Positions 1 to 12,989 of a DNA stretch of 64,000 bases are shown in pieces. The position numbers were made by a program, and so were the translations under genes. The notes beneath the pieces were generated by a model, which was not told where the DNA came from, did not search any database, and saw only the letters and a list, made by a program, of their open reading frames with translations. The DNA lies in contig OW028574.1 in assembly GCA_932294295.1 (NCBI GenBank), forward strand, positions 11,356,215 to 11,420,214, written 5' to 3'. The stretch is from Alitta virens. Its lineage: Eukaryota > Annelida > Polychaeta > Phyllodocida > Nereididae. The number at the start of each line of letters is the position of its first letter. Position 1 is the first letter of the stretch.

Positions 1-2083
1 TATGCCAATCTAAAAGAAAATGGAAATGGTCTTGCAGAAAGTACTGCACTGAGACAGACAGATTAAAAAGATATTTTGTATGGACTTCCAGCCAGTTAAC
101 TGAAACAGTTGAAATTTAAAGTTGCCCTTAAATAAAATAAAATAAATGAAAGGAAAAATAAAAAGCTTACATTATGCCTCAAATTAATTAAATGTTGAAC
201 TTTGTATTCAAGTAAGCTCCAACAATGAAGAGTTAAAAACATAACATTTTATAATATGTACGTTGTATGCTATACCCAGTGCTATATTAACACCCCTCAT
301 TTTCTTTTGTTATAGTATAATATACTGGGTTGATTAAATAAATATTTGTATACCTGAGGCTATACAATTCATAATTCTTGTCATATCGGCATGTTCCTAC
401 TGTATTCTTGGAGAACATAAAAGGTTGCATTTTATTATGCATTCTAACATTGCATTATGCTGATTTGAACATAATTATAAATTAGTCATAGTCTGGTATT
501 TGTTGTATAATATATAATATATAATTCTCTGGACAATAAAAAGTGTTTGTCCAATCAGATCTCTTCATTCATACCATGTGACTTGTATAACAAATGGTGC
601 ATGGATGGTCGTCCGATATAGAGTTTTACTGGATTACAAAACTATATCATAACAATATAGCTTTCTTTCAATCGAATTTAAAACGAAACTCTTTATACTA
701 TTGCCTTAATTTTCTTCACATTGGGTTTTTACTGCCAAACATATCAGAACAGCAAAATATGATATCATATTGATCTACCTTGCTGACAATAGTCTTAATC
801 TATTTTTATATTAGTGTCCAGTGAGTTCATTTCCTTACTCAAAGCTTCTTTTTTCTATTTTGCCCATTGAGTGATAGAGTTGCAGCTGAATAACACGAGT
901 GGGCACAACCAAAGGCAGATTTATTATTTCATAACGGCACATTTTCTGGTAAAGAACCAATTATTGTCAATAAAACCTTATATAATGCTATATGAATGCA
1001 TACATATGTTGTAGAATCCTTTCATTGATAAAATTAACGTCGTATGTCACAGAAATGATTGGCCTAATGAGCTAATAATACCGTTATTAGTTACAATGTT
1101 ATACTATAATCCATAATAAATGTCCACTCGGTTTTTGGGCTTTTTTCCATAAAGGGAATGGAAAAGTACAAAATGAACAGAAATGTTAGCAACAAGTCAA
1201 ATCCCAACTTTCTAGCTAATAAAAAAGACTTCTGGGAGAGAAATTACTCTGCTGCTTCTCCGTTGACCATAAAAAATGGCTATAATAATGAAAATACAGC
1301 AAAAAAATTATCATTGCAGAGATGGGAAACTTCAAGTTAATTTGTATAGAGAGGGGTTTTTACGGGTTAGAATGTTGGGCTTAGAATTTGTGGTTACATT
1401 AATATATATTTTGTTTTTCTTCATGACATTTTATGTAAAACTATGAACAAAAAAAAGCAAGTGGATATTTATTTTGGTTTATACTTTAATGCATTCATGA
1501 TTTTGTTCTACTGTCTGAACCTGCATTCATATCTGATCAATAAATCTTGAATTGAATTAAATGGAATTGGTTGCCTTCATATCAATGATATTCATATCTG
1601 TTTTATGTGTGTGTAAAATTCCTGAAATTATGTCAGAATTTTTCTTATATCAATTATGTCTCAACTTCGTTATAGTATTTTGCCATTTAAGACTAGAAAC
1701 TGGACGTTTTCAAGATATACCAATAGAATACGGCCATTGCCTCTTTACAATGTCTTTTTTATAACGAAATACGATGTGAATTGTTCAATAATGTCAGAAA
1801 AACCTACTTTTGTTTTGATTTGTTGGAAGATGATATGTAAGGCTTTTGCGAAAAGACAGAGGAATTTGTTTCTATGAATATTTAAAGGTCCGGATAAATA
1901 CTTACGTTTATTTCATTTTGATTTTTGAAATCACTGTATCGTGTATGTTTTTTTTTTTAAGTTGTATTTTGCAATTTATTCTTTTAATTGTGTTTTATCT
2001 TTGGAGAGCCTATTTTATCACTAGTGCATGTTTACAAAAATATGAATTGTAAGCTGGGGGCCAGGCTACAGCCATAAATACCA
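1..2083. other. No gene or named element recognised
   Basis: AT-rich sequence with only short random frames. A possible retroelement tail is noted at 1480-1560. Confidence 0.5.
1480..1560 (+). mobile_element. Possible LINE/SINE 3' tail (TTGAATTGAATT)
   Basis: An AATAAATCTTGAATTGAATT end resembles the microsatellite tails of CR1-like retroelements. No body could be recognised. Confidence 0.3.
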
Positions 2084-2130
2084 AAACGGCTACACTTTCA
2101 TACACCAAAACGGCTACACTTTCATAAAAC
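2084..2130. repeat. Two-copy tandem repeat (ACCAAAACGGCTACACTTTC)
   Basis: Two adjacent copies of an approximately 25-bp unit. Nothing else was recognised around it. Confidence 0.8.
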
Positions 2131-3112
2131 ACTTGACCTGATTTTCTCCCCCTCCAATTATTCCATTGCATTGGTCCTGTCTAATTAAAGCTGTGCTGGA
2201 AAACTATTGTGTTCTCTTTGTTTCCAAGCTGCTCACAGCGCCTCCACTCGTACCTTCATTCCATCGCTGCAGGCACGCCGAAATATTTTCAGCTAATTTG
2301 CATGAGGCCCACGTGGTCAGGGCTGTCAAACTAACAGCAATTAGAAGGGCTTGTCCTCCATGCAGAGCTTATGATATTCACTCATATAGAGTGTGAAAAC
2401 AGTTTGCAATGTTCAGAAAACTTTTAATTGCCCCAATTTAGCTCTGCTAACGTATCATTTTGTCAACAAAACCCACGTGTTTATAACCGTTGTAACACCG
2501 ACTAAAGATATTTTAACCTTTTTTGAAGTCCTGACCTCATTGGCCAGGCGCAGGGATATTTCACAATGGAAATTAACCCCTTTACCCATGTATCAGTGCT
2601 TACACCAGTTTCTCTGCAATAACTCTTATTAAGTCACTGAAATGTATCTATTTTCATGTCATTGCACCAAAACAGTAGAATGGCTCTCTTAGATCGTAGT
2701 TAAGAGGACACTGGATCGTGTGACGGCAAGGGTGAAAGTGCACCCCGACTTGCACTCCCCCTTGTGAGCAAGTTGCTTTGTTTCTGGATTACAATTCTCA
2801 ATTGCATGACCAAGTATATATAAACTGAGGCTAGAAATGGTCCTCACTTATATCTTATTTCGATACTGAGTGTATGCTTGAGAGACATGTCTTCCAAACG
2901 CGCGCCTACAATGGCCTCTCCGTCTGGCAGTCGGCTGTGGAATAATTGCATTCTGAATGATATTAAGGTCTAGATGCCGAACTGCTTTCTAAGAAAAGCT
3001 TATCCTGTGACCCAGGTCATTAACCCCGCAGTAATGTAACATGCGCCTAACACAGAGGCAACTGCTGTAATTAACATTGAATGAATGATCTGTCACTAGA
3101 GATGTTATAGAT
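2131..3112. other. No gene recognised
   Basis: Mixed composition. The stretch GCTTATCCTGTGACCCAGGTCATTAACCCC at about 3000 resembles 11690-11720 and may be a repeat fragment. Confidence 0.45.
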
Positions 3113-3983
3113 GTACTGTCACGAGTGGCGATGGCGAGTGAGCACAGATGACGAAAATTTTTAAAACATGCTTATCTTTGTTCATACGTAATTCACTCAC
3201 CGAACGATGTAGGGAATCACTAGAGATACTCATAGAATGCTCGTAGTCACTCCATGTCTCTCTTGAATACAGTGTAGAGGGCAAAATCATTTAAACATGT
3301 TTGATAATTTAGCAGATGTTCGATGAGTAAAATTGTACCTTTATAAGGGAATCACTCGGTGAGCAGTTGGCGAGTGGTTGGCGAGTGATCTACGGACGTC
3401 TGTGGCCATTCGTGGCAACTCGTGGCCACTCGTGCTCTCATGCAGGAGAGGCTGTCTGTTCGTGTTTACTCGCCATCCACTCGTGTTCACTTTTTTACAG
3501 CTCGTGGAATGCTCGAGAGATGCTCGGCGGGCTTTAGATTCATTGTTGACCTGATTGCTTCACAAAAACTAAATTCTGCAGTTACCCCGCCATTGACAAT
3601 GAGGGTATGAGACCCCAGTTGACAAGTTTATTAAAAAAACTTGCAAATAGAGAAGAAAATTACTTGAAAGTACTGCTACCCACGTTGGTCTACAATTAGC
3701 ATTACTTGGTAATGCTGCAGCTGGTAAGCCCGGTACCATCGAAATAGCTCACATGCCCTTGCACCCCTAAAACACCATGGATTGCATTGATATTTTGCAT
3801 GTGTTCTCTGGTTATGTAAGCATGGAATGGAACACTTTTATCACTCAGACAGATGAATTTGCCAGAAATGTGTATTTTGATGCACCCCAGTGATTAACAG
3901 AGCTCGAGTGAGTCCGTATAGTCCGTCTTGGACATCTGCGGTCACTCATCTCTCTTACTCGTGATAGTGTGAACTGGGCTTTA
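3113..3983. mobile_element. Foldback/MITE family with AGTGTGAAC ends and ACTCGTGGCC-rich interior, copy A
   Basis: The right end reads GTGATAGTGTGAACTGGGCT then TTA; the left end (TACTGTCACGAGTGG) is diverged. The interior is full of short inverted and direct ACTCG/CGAGT and GTGGCCACTCGTG motifs (3350-3500). No transposase was found. Confidence 0.5.
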
Positions 3984-5101
3984 ATGACTACATAATTTGC
4001 TTCAGGCAAATGGCACGTTGTGCATTAAAAACAGACAAAATAATTTATCTAAACACATGTTTTGATACAGAAATGTTTTTTTTCTTGGTGCATTGTGTGT
4101 CTGTTTTCATATAAATATAGTTTGAAAACCTACATCAGTGTCTTTGCCTTTGAGAAATTCTCGTAGTTTATACTTCACAGAAGTATTCTCCTCCACTTGT
4201 CTGTCAGTTCATCTAACCATGCATAGAGTCTGACACCTTATGTTACAAACTTCTTGTTACCCTACTTGGTGCCTCTTGGTGTGGGGTTGCAGCAGGCAAG
4301 GGTATATTTGCTATGGTGACCAAATGAGGACATTGCTCTATATTTAGCATACAGGCCCCTCTGCAGCAGTCAATGGTTGCTTTTCTTACCATGTTGTACA
4401 AATTTACTGCATAACTTCAACTTAAACTCACAAAAGAATTACTGTTACAAGTCAATGTATGGTAAATTTGGTATGTATCAATAGTTTATAAATTGTTATT
4501 CAAGGCATTGAAAAAAAATGTCAGTATAACGCCAAATAAACATATATTGAGTCATTTTAGTGCAGCAGTATCAGTATAAGAGCCATAGCTGCTTGGATGG
4601 TTCTGGTTATGGGGTACTGTCTGCATGCATGCTTTTAAATCGTCCTTGCCAAATTCAAGTGGCAAGTAGTAGTGCTCTGTAATCTAATAAATAAAAGTAA
4701 ATAATTTGCCAATATTAGAAAGAAACAAAACCATTTGAACATTATTGTTGGCAGATCAGTATTTAAATGCAGATAAAATACAACAGGGGGCACTTTACTT
4801 TGAAACAGACCAACATTTATGAATATCACTATCCATGATGTGGCACCACTGGCGGGCTGGATTGTGGGCTACATACTTAGTTCTGGGACAGAGGGAGCCA
4901 CTGTACATTTTTTGGGCAGTGTAAGTAGAAAATAAACACTTGAGAATGCTCTTAGAACTTTGAAAGTCCTTCACATATATGTTACAATCGTTCCTAGCTA
5001 AGCAACACCAAGGCAAGAAGTCACGGTTTGACAATAAAGGCCCAAGACATCTTTCTGGTGAATTTGGTCATGGAGATTTCACAAAGAACAAATTAGACAT
5101 G

Positions 5102-5430
5102 CACTCTAAAAACTTTTTTACCTTTATTAGTTCTTTTTAGAAGCTCTCTAAAAGTTCTTTAAAAGAACCACTGAAGGTTCCATATTAAGGTTCTTGATGG
5201 AACCCAATGGTTCTTGAACAAAAGTTCTGTATGGAACCCAATGGTTCATGAACAAACCCATCAAATGGTTCTGCAAAGAACCCTTGGATTGTTCAACAAA
5301 CCTTCAAAGAACTTCTATGGGTGCATCTATGGTTCTGTTTAGGGTTCATTTTAGAACCCTGTGGTTCTATTTGGAACCTAACAAGGTTCAGTTAAAGGTT
5401 CATATATTGGTTCAATAAAGATTCTTTTAG
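5102..5430. repeat. GGTTCT/GAACC subterminal repeat cluster, left
   Basis: More than ten irregularly spaced copies of GGTTC[TA] or its complement occur in about 330 bp. Confidence 0.75.
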
Positions 5431-5915
5431 ATATGAATAAATATACAGCACAACAAATCAATTTTGAGTTATATATTTATTTTCTTTCATGAAAAAATAT
5501 AGTTTTGGTATGTTGTACTGAGCTCCACACAACCTAAGAAAATCACTTCATACACAATGTATAAGTTTACCAAATTAATCATACCACAATCAATGATGCA
5601 AAATTCCACATAACACATGGTGTATTTTTTGTGTCCAATAAACGGCAATTAAACATTCAAAAGCCAGTGAAATATCAGGTTCTATGTCTTGGATGACCAC
5701 CATGTCATATTTCAACCTTTTCCACATAGACTGGACTCCCTCTTGTGCACAAAATGTGGGTGTCAACTCCTGTCAAAATAAAGCATAGGAACTGCTATTA
5801 TAAAAATCATGACATTAGATGTTTGTATCAAAGACATTAACTATATAACATCATCAATTATAAGGATCAGACATATATTATTACAGCTCTTAATGTTTTG
5901 CATATTTATTAACTA

Positions 5916-6852
5916 CAGGGTGTGGCATAAAAACTTGCACCAGCAGCTACTGCTACCTCTTCTGTTATTATCAAGTGATAATCATCACATGCAGCTGCAG
6001 TCATACACACGAAAGTAATTATAGTCCTGAATTATCTTTATTAATATATTTTGTTGTTTCCTCATGAATCATTGATAATATGGATCTAAATATAGCACAT
6101 GCACACTTATCACACCTTCGGGTCATTTTCACCTCGGCCTTTGCTATACAAGCACTAGATTATGTCACTGATCATACAGATGTGTTACAGTCACCTTTGT
6201 TGACCTTTGCCACCAAAAACAGGACAAATAGATTCATTTTTAATAAGAAGGTAGACCATTGACACCTTTGAGGTGGAAAGTGCCATTTTGGATTCTGATC
6301 AATTTTCTTTCTTTTCTGTCTTATTAACGGGCCCATCTTCCTGAAAATCATGTGATTTTTTTCCAGATTGGTTGTAGATTCAAAAATTCCCTCTGGAACA
6401 CCATTATATCTCTGTTTTAACTATATGACCTTGCTGGATCAAAACTGAGGCCAACATTCTTATCATCTAATACCATTATATACATATGCATGTATAGAAA
6501 ACACTGAAGGAGGATTCTCTACAAATATTATATTTTTGGTGGCTTCAGAGGTGTATTAACTAGGAAATCTCTAATTTTTAAACTTTTCTTCGACTAGAGA
6601 CACCATGCAAGCAGACAGAAGTCTGACTTCTGTGACATGTGTCTCTCAGAACACACCCTGCAGCATGCACCCTCTCAATAATTCAGACACTGATATTGTC
6701 TGACATTACAAGATCAAAAATATCACAATGACCAATTCCTTATACCCCAGACTAAATGTGGCAAAACTTTAAAAGACCTCATAAGCATTTGAGTAACCTA
6801 GAGCTATCCCTAAAGAGGAGAAGCCCAGTGCAAGTTTTTAGGCCGCACCCTG
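5916..6852. mobile_element. TA-flanked MITE-like DNA transposon (Tc1/mariner type), copy 1
   Basis: Inverted ends CAGGGTGTGGCATAAAAACT and the complement of CAGGGTGCGGCCTAAAAACT are flanked by TA at 5914-5915 and 6853-6854. Length is 937 bp. No transposase was found. TA duplication and CAGGG ends fit the Tc1/mariner superfamily. Confidence 0.8.
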
Positions 6853-6958
6853 TACGTAGCAACAAAACTGTTTCACATGTCTATGTTCTCCTTGTTTGCA
6901 TTCTGTCTAAGGGTGGTTCTTTATTGAAAATATCAATATGAATAGGCAACAAGATCAG

Positions 6959-7095
6959 TGAAGTTGGCTACCCGAACCTAGCTACCTGACAGCTACCTGG
7001 CAGCTACCCGAAGATGTAAAGTTAGCTACCCGAACCCAGCTACCTGACAGCTACCTGACAGCTACCTAAATATGTAAAGTTGGCTACCTGAGTCC
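6959..7095. repeat. Short tandem repeat with GCTACCTGACA units
   Basis: About 2.3 copies of a roughly 60-bp unit, itself built of AGCTACCTGACAGCTACC-like steps, each ending in a TGTAAAGTTGGCTACC-like stretch. Confidence 0.8.
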
Positions 7096-7855
7096 ATGTG
7101 ATGAAAAGAAATGAAAAATTTTTTTACCAATTTATTACTATACTGAAGTCGCTCATCTTTTCAGTCTGCCAGTCAACATTATAGTTTACCTCCAAAGAAA
7201 TTGTGCTGATTGCATGTACCACTTTTGTTCTATATAGATTTATATCTGGCAGATATGCCTGCAAAATCTAGAGGCATGAATACTTTTGCAATCTACTGTA
7301 CATGCAAAAGTAGTATTCAACATGACATTTACGGATTGATAAAAGTGAAAATGTAGCAATTGTATATTTTTTGTTATGAATACTCACCATGACATACATT
7401 TTCTGCAAGTGATTTTTCTTGAGCAGTACACTGTCTCTGCTTTCTCAATGCTACATTGTAGTACAGTCCTCTTCATTAAGTCCTGAATGTTTTCATAGTA
7501 ATTTGGCTTCTGTTTTCCTACACAAATATAAAAAAAAATACAACTTAGCAATATAACATGTTTTCATGTCTTGGTCTTGATAAATATTATTACTTACCAG
7601 GAACCGAAATCCAAGTGCTTGTTGATGAGTTAAACTGTCTAATGTAATGCTCAATTGGTCTTTGAGGCAGCACTGTCTGGCTTTATTTGTTGTTCTAATC
7701 AATTTAGTCAGGAGGCCAGCCCCTCAAAATTGGGATTTCTGTTTGCACCGATCCACACCTCCTCAAATTTGGTATCATCGAATTGGAAATTTTCTGTACT
7801 TTTTGTAATCTGTACTCGTTTTGTCAGTTTCTTGGACCGGAGATGTTTTTTTCTG

Positions 7856-9422
7856 GTATCCATGGCAACAAGTTACGTTTTTGTATTGAACAAATTAACA
7901 AAAATAACTTTGGTGGTATGCTTTTATTACAGTGCTTGACAATTTTTGGTACCATGGCTAATCTGCATGGCTGACCTCATTAAAGTTTTGCAGCACTGGT
8001 TTTTCTCCATTTCCTGTTGCTATGGTAGCAGTTTTACAAATATTTTCATAAATTTTATTAATTTGCTTTGATATCTTTGACTGTCAAGCTTTTATAACAC
8101 AGTAAAATAATATACTTTTGGTATTTCAAGACATCTTAGGAGAAACCCTCTCAGAAAAGAAACATCACTGAAAGTTCCTTTATTTTTGTGTGTTGCTATG
8201 GAAACACTTTTTAAAATTGTCACATTAAAGCCTCAGTAATATGGGAATAAACATTTTATAAGATATATTAAACATAGGAAGGTGATATTTAATAATTTGC
8301 ATGTGAAAACCTCACTGATTAAAGAAATATACTTTTTGCAGTCTCTGGTTGCCATGGAAATGTGTATCTGACCCCTGTTTCCTTATATGGGTAAATTTTC
8401 AATTAGATGGATATAAGCAGTCTGTAAAAGAGGGAAAAACAGCAAATTGCTAGTTATACAGGCTTTTGTGAAGGCTGACACCCATTTTACCTTGCACGGA
8501 TATCTTTTTATTTTGACTGTGTTACCCTAGCAACCATAAAATAACAGTAAGAGACCCTGAAAGGTGGAAATGTTACATTATTCATATCCCTGGACCTATG
8601 ACAGGTACAAACATAAATTGCATAATATATTATTGAACACCATCTTTTCAGGGTCAAGGAGTTCATTTCTGATAAATAAATTTAAAAAGGCTAATTTGCA
8701 TATATTTAATTGTATTGCCAATCTAGATAAGTCAATTTGCATAATATTTCCTTATATGGCTACTGCAATGGGCAGTCCAGGTGCCGAAGCATTTATAATT
8801 TTCTTTTTATTCTCAACAATGTTTCAAACTGTTTCCAACAAATTACTGAACTTGAATAATAAGTAAATAAAATAAACTTGCATGGACTGGTTACCATGGT
8901 AACAAAAACGCCAATAGTCCTGATATAGATCCATGCCAGCATGTATGATTTCATCATAAAGCCTCATTATATAGGTGCCTTGATTCTATTCATATGGCAT
9001 GATTGTTACCCCAAACATATATTGATATGGATGTATGCTCCTATGGTAAGTTAATTTGAAAACTGGTATCCATGGTAGCCAAATTGAAAACAAATATGGA
9101 CAAGATATTCACAGTTTTTGTCTGCAGATATCCACTTAAAGCAATTACTGGGCTTGTAACATAGGCAATATTTAGTAATATTTGAAAACAAGGCAGTGGT
9201 TCTCTGAATTATACACAAGGTTGGCATAGTTGCCTAGGTAACACATATTTCAGTCTATTTATAGTAACCATTGTGAAGTCCAGCAAGGGTGATATTCAAG
9301 AAGTTACTACATCAGCAAGTTGCACATATCAGTATATTTGCAAGAGAGTAAACTTTCTAGAACCGGCCATGAAAACTGTCATTTACTGGGATGTTACCAA
9401 TGACAACTGTTTCCATGGCAAC
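7856..9422. repeat. Array of ten RFX X-box-like 14-bp palindromes at about 170-bp spacing
   Basis: Motifs close to GTTRCCATGGYAAC begin at 7856, 8016, 8192, 8348, 8521, 8890, 9066, 9229, 9393 and 9409. Steps are 160, 176, 156, 173, 369 (about two units), 176, 163 and 164. The copy at 8890 is the perfect palindrome GTTACCATGGTAAC. Sequence between motifs is strongly diverged. This looks like an old tandem array whose palindrome has been retained, or a built-in cluster of binding sites. Confidence 0.8.
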
Positions 9423-9599
9423 CGATTAATGAAATGATGAGTAAATTATGTCCATTTATATTGATATTGTGTCTCTCTGAATGCCAGCAAGTACCAACAA
9501 GGCATCAAATTTTGAAGTTCCAAACAAAGTGCCCTTTTTATTCACATTTTCTGGCCTTGGCCCCCTGACTAATTAAGTCACTACCCTTAAAAATACATG

Positions 9600-9774
9600 T
9601 AATTAATGTACTTGGCATTGAACCCTTTTGTCAAGTTTTGAACCTTTGGTGTGTGATTGAACCGTATGGTTCTTATATTGAACCTTTAAGAACCATTCGG
9701 AACCTTTACGTGTACTATAGAACCTTCCATATGGCCATAATGATTCTATAAGAACTTTTTTTCTCAGAGTGTGT
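9600..9774. repeat. GGTTCT/GAACC subterminal repeat cluster, right
   Basis: The same GAACC/GGTTC units as at 5.1-5.4 kb, mostly in inverted orientation, end with AGAGTG. Confidence 0.7.
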
Positions 9775-9869
9775 GTATTCTTGCACGTGCGACTTTTTGG
9801 GGAAGCAAAAGGAGCTGTCATACTGTTGCAATATAAACTAAAAAGGAGCTGTTTTGTCTGAGTGTTGTT

Positions 9870-11630
9870 TTCAGAGGCTTCTGCCAGAATGACCAGTGGA
9901 GGAAGAAGCCCTCACTGGCAATACAGGAGATTATTTCTTGTCTGAGAGAAAACCCCCTTTTGGCCTTTTTGCACAGGAGATCCTCCTACCAAACAGGCGT
10001 GTCCAGCTCTTTTAAGTTTGCTGGTTTCCCCTCTCTTTGGAGAAAAAATATTTTCTCTCACAAGTACTGATGGACACATGGATTTGCCTTTCATGTAGTG
10101 TGACCCTTTGTTTTGAGCAACATTTTTGAACGAAAAAGGTGCAGTGTCCATCACACAAAAAGGAAAAAAGTTGGACTCATCATTAAAGTGTCTTTGAAGG
10201 ACTATCTCAAGTCTTGAAAGAAATCAATTCCTTTACACAAAACATGGGCACTTTCAGCATGCCAAAGGTCGATTAACGCTGCCAGAAACTGAAGTTTGGC
10301 AAACATGACATGCACAGTTTTAGCAGTGTACGTTGGATAGATGATTGGATAGATGAATAGACCGATGGATAGACAGATAGATAGACAGATAGATAGATAG
10401 ATAGACAGATAGATAGATAGAAAGATAGATATGGAAAATGCAGCCCTCTAAGGCAAGCTCTTGGCACTCACGAGGGCTAATGGATGAGGTGCGAAAGAGG
10501 ATCAAAGAGGAGTCCACCCATATCACATATTTACCCAATGGGTGAGGTCTTTTACTTGTCTCAGCATAGACATATTGATTACAAGGCCAATTAAATGTCT
10601 TATCCAAATGACATCCAGCTGAGAGAGCGTCTTGCCACCAGACCACCCAGCTGCTGAATTTGCTCATTTTATTAGCATGTTATCTTTTGGAACCTCCCAC
10701 ATCTCCCAATGATCAAGAAGTCCAATATGATAAGGAAGCAAAGAACCAGAATGATATTTGTAATTGGGACATAGAAGAGAAGATAGGCAATTGCTTATTG
10801 GAGGCATAGTAATCCAAGAAAACCTTCTTGAAAGCTTTGTAGCACACCCACGCAGCATTATATCAAACATGGCTTTGCTGGTTTTGCAGGTTTATTACTT
10901 ACTCCAATGATTTCATTAACTTGGACATAAATTCATGGCAGAAAACTCTAAAGTTACCATGCCTTGTGTGCCATATGAATGTCACCCTTCATAATTCTGT
11001 ATCTATATAACATGAGACAATTGTGGCTATTTGCAAATCTGGTTCATGCATACATGTTATAGAGTCAAAACAGTACTTTTCATTAAGGTTATTGATTGTA
11101 ATCATAAATATGCAAACTGAAGTCACTCATGTTTCAGTGACAATTATGTCTCTGCTGCAGCATGTGAAACACACACATGTTTTTCTGGGAAGAATTTTTT
11201 TACTTCTTTTGTCATCACAAGCCTTTCTCCTTCGTGGCTTTCTCATGAGTTTTTATTGCACAGTAAGTCTTGTTGAACTATAGTTGACGTATTCTATGTA
11301 TATGTATATATACTCTGCATCATAGCAAATCGTAATTAATACTGTACTTCCTCATTAATTGAATTGATGGAATGATATTGAAAAGATTTCATACAAAATG
11401 AAAAATAGCTTTACTCTCATAATTATTGTAGTTCTTCACTACCATGCTGTAAATGATGTTTTACATTCTAAGCCAGCTGTTTTTAACTCTTACACTGAGT
11501 GCTCAGTTTTCAGCCATGTGCATCAAATGCTCAGGAGACTTCCTGCCATTAGGCAAAACTTAACAGCCTTTAATAAACTACGTCTACAACCCACAAGTTG
11601 CTTGTCCTTACACCCATTAAAAGTATGTTT
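9870..11630. repeat. Uncharacterised long repeat, copy 1 of a direct pair
   Basis: It aligns, with gaps, to 12990-15592 in the same orientation. Landmark stretches shared with copy 2 are GATTATTTCTTGTCTGAGAG (near 9929 and 13050), a shared block ending TTTGCTGGTTTCCCC, and TCAGGAGACTTCCTGCCATT (near 11531). A SINE is inserted at about 10350-10660. No coding potential was recognised. Confidence 0.75.
10350..10660 (-). mobile_element. tRNA-derived SINE with a (TATC)n tail, minus strand
   Basis: Read on the minus strand, a box-A-like head (GGTGGTCTGGTGGCAAGACG) is followed by a body shared with 12382-12684 (around TATGCTGAGACAAGTAAAAG) and a TCTA/TATC microsatellite tail (10330-10430 on the plus strand). 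The box B part of the head is deleted. Confidence 0.8.
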
Positions 11631-11692
11631 AGATAGATAGATAGATAGACAGATAGACAGATAGATAGACAGAAATATATGGAAAGTGCAGC
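11630..11692 (-). mobile_element. Fragment of the same SINE: (TAGA)n tail plus 3' end
   Basis: A GATA/GACA microsatellite is followed by ATATGGAAAGTGCAG, the same junction seen at the 3' end of the SINEs at 10.4 and 12.65 kb. Confidence 0.6.
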
Positions 11693-11916
11693 TTATCCTT
11701 TGACCCGGTTCATCAACCCCTCAAAACTGCCTACCCCAGAGACGACTACTCTGATTAAATAAGGTTGTAATGAGTGTTCATGATTTGTGATCAGATATTG
11801 TTGGATATATCATCTTAGTGACTACATCATTTATTTCAAGCAAACTGACAAGTTTTACATGCTATGTTATGATAAAAAAAAAACTTTACCTGGCTAGGTA
11901 GAATATAAAAATTTTG

Positions 11917-12240
11917 GTTTAGTGCAGTATAGCGGACCCAAATGTATGCCCTAATTTGGCGTCTATTAAAAATTAAATTTTATAAAATATTTCACAAGTT
12001 TGCAGTTCTAGCACAATTAAAATAACATTTGGTGTAGAATAGCGGAGGTTTGGGGGGCAGTAGCCCCCATGAAAAAGCAAAAAAAAGAAAAAAAATGTCT
12101 CTACCGTGAATATGAAAACCGCCATCATAACTACTTAGTTTGTGACGTCATACATTGATTTCAAGCATTTTACGTCATAGGCCTGGCAATTAGGCTCGTT
12201 AAATATGGTCATAAATCTGGTTCCGCTATACCTGCTGTGC
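11917..12240. mobile_element. MITE, AGTGCAGTATAGCGG family, copy 1
   Basis: The left inverted end AGTGCAGTATAGCGGACCCA (11921-11940) has a degenerate complement at 12221-12240. It shares interior blocks in inverted order with 55006-55310, including a palindromic CRE (TGACGTCA, 12143-12150). Confidence 0.7.
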
Positions 12241-12381
12241 TGCTTTCGTGTGGTAATGATATCCATTCTTTTATCAATTTTAGTTATGGGCTAATTCAAG
12301 CAGTAGGTGGGTATGTCATGGTAATCAACATCACAAGTGATTAGCCAATCCTAGAATAGAAAGAAACAAAGCCATAAATAT

Positions 12382-12684
12382 GCAGCTGGATGGTCTAGTG
12401 GTAAGACACTCACCTGCTCCTCTGAAGGACCCGGGTTTGATCCCAGTCCCGGGCTCCTTTCATGAGCAACATCTAAGCTGGATGTCTTTCGGATGAGTCG
12501 TTAAATGCGGTCCCTTGTACTCAGTGTCTATGCTGAGGCAAGTAAAAGATCCCACACATTGGGTAAATTTATAACATGAGTGTACTACTCTTCTCTCTCA
12601 CCTCATCAATCAACCCTCGATGTTGGGAAGAAATTGCCTTCGAGGGCTGCACTTCCCATATCTATCTATCTATCTATCTATCTA
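12382..12684 (+). mobile_element. tRNA-derived SINE with a (TATC)n tail, near full length
   Basis: The head has box A (TGGTCTAGTGGTAAGACACT) and box B (GGGTTTGATCCC) in a tRNA-like fold ending CCCGGGCTCC. The body then runs to ATGCTGAGGCAAGTAAAAGA and the element ends in (TATC)n at 12655-12684. Confidence 0.88.
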
Positions 12685-12989
12685 ACTAAAACCATGTGAA
12701 CATTTGATATGTATGGAGAGGGTTAACAACGAATTGACAATATAATATCAGCTAGCGCAATGGCAAAATGTGTCTTTCTGGTAATTTTGGCAATAGCGAT
12801 ATCAAAATGTCTGAATCAGATATTTGTGAATACATGAGAGTTGAATAACTGAGGAGTTTATTCCTGAACTGCAGATAGAACCAGAATTTCAGGAAACAGA
12901 TCAGGAAGATATAGTTGTCACAGAGGTCGGAAAGGAGGTCCAAAATATAGGAATAAAAACGCTGTCTGTAATATAAACTGGTCAGCATG

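Larger units (their letters stand above)
5102..9774. mobile_element. Probable large transposon with GGTTCT-rich ends (class not assigned)
   Basis: The left end (5102-5430) and right end (9600-9774) are packed with GGTTCT/AGAACC and GGTTCA/TGAACC units, and begin CACTCT and end AGAGTG in inverted orientation. Such subterminal arrays are usual transposase-binding regions. The interior has no transposase ORF but holds a nested MITE, a tandem repeat and the X-box array. Borders and target duplication are uncertain. Confidence 0.45.

Noticed and set aside
6959..7095. CRISPR-like direct repeats
   Set aside because: The units are contiguous tandem repeats without distinct spacers, in an animal genome.
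10320..10667. 115-codon minus-strand frame with SIYLSIYLS repeats
   Set aside because: Translation of a (GATA)n SINE tail and SINE body.
12388..12456. tRNA gene candidate (boxes A and B); similar ones at 24.6, 31.0, 32.25 and 45.05 kb
   Set aside because: Each is followed by a SINE body or tail and the acceptor stems do not pair properly. They are SINE heads or pseudogenes.
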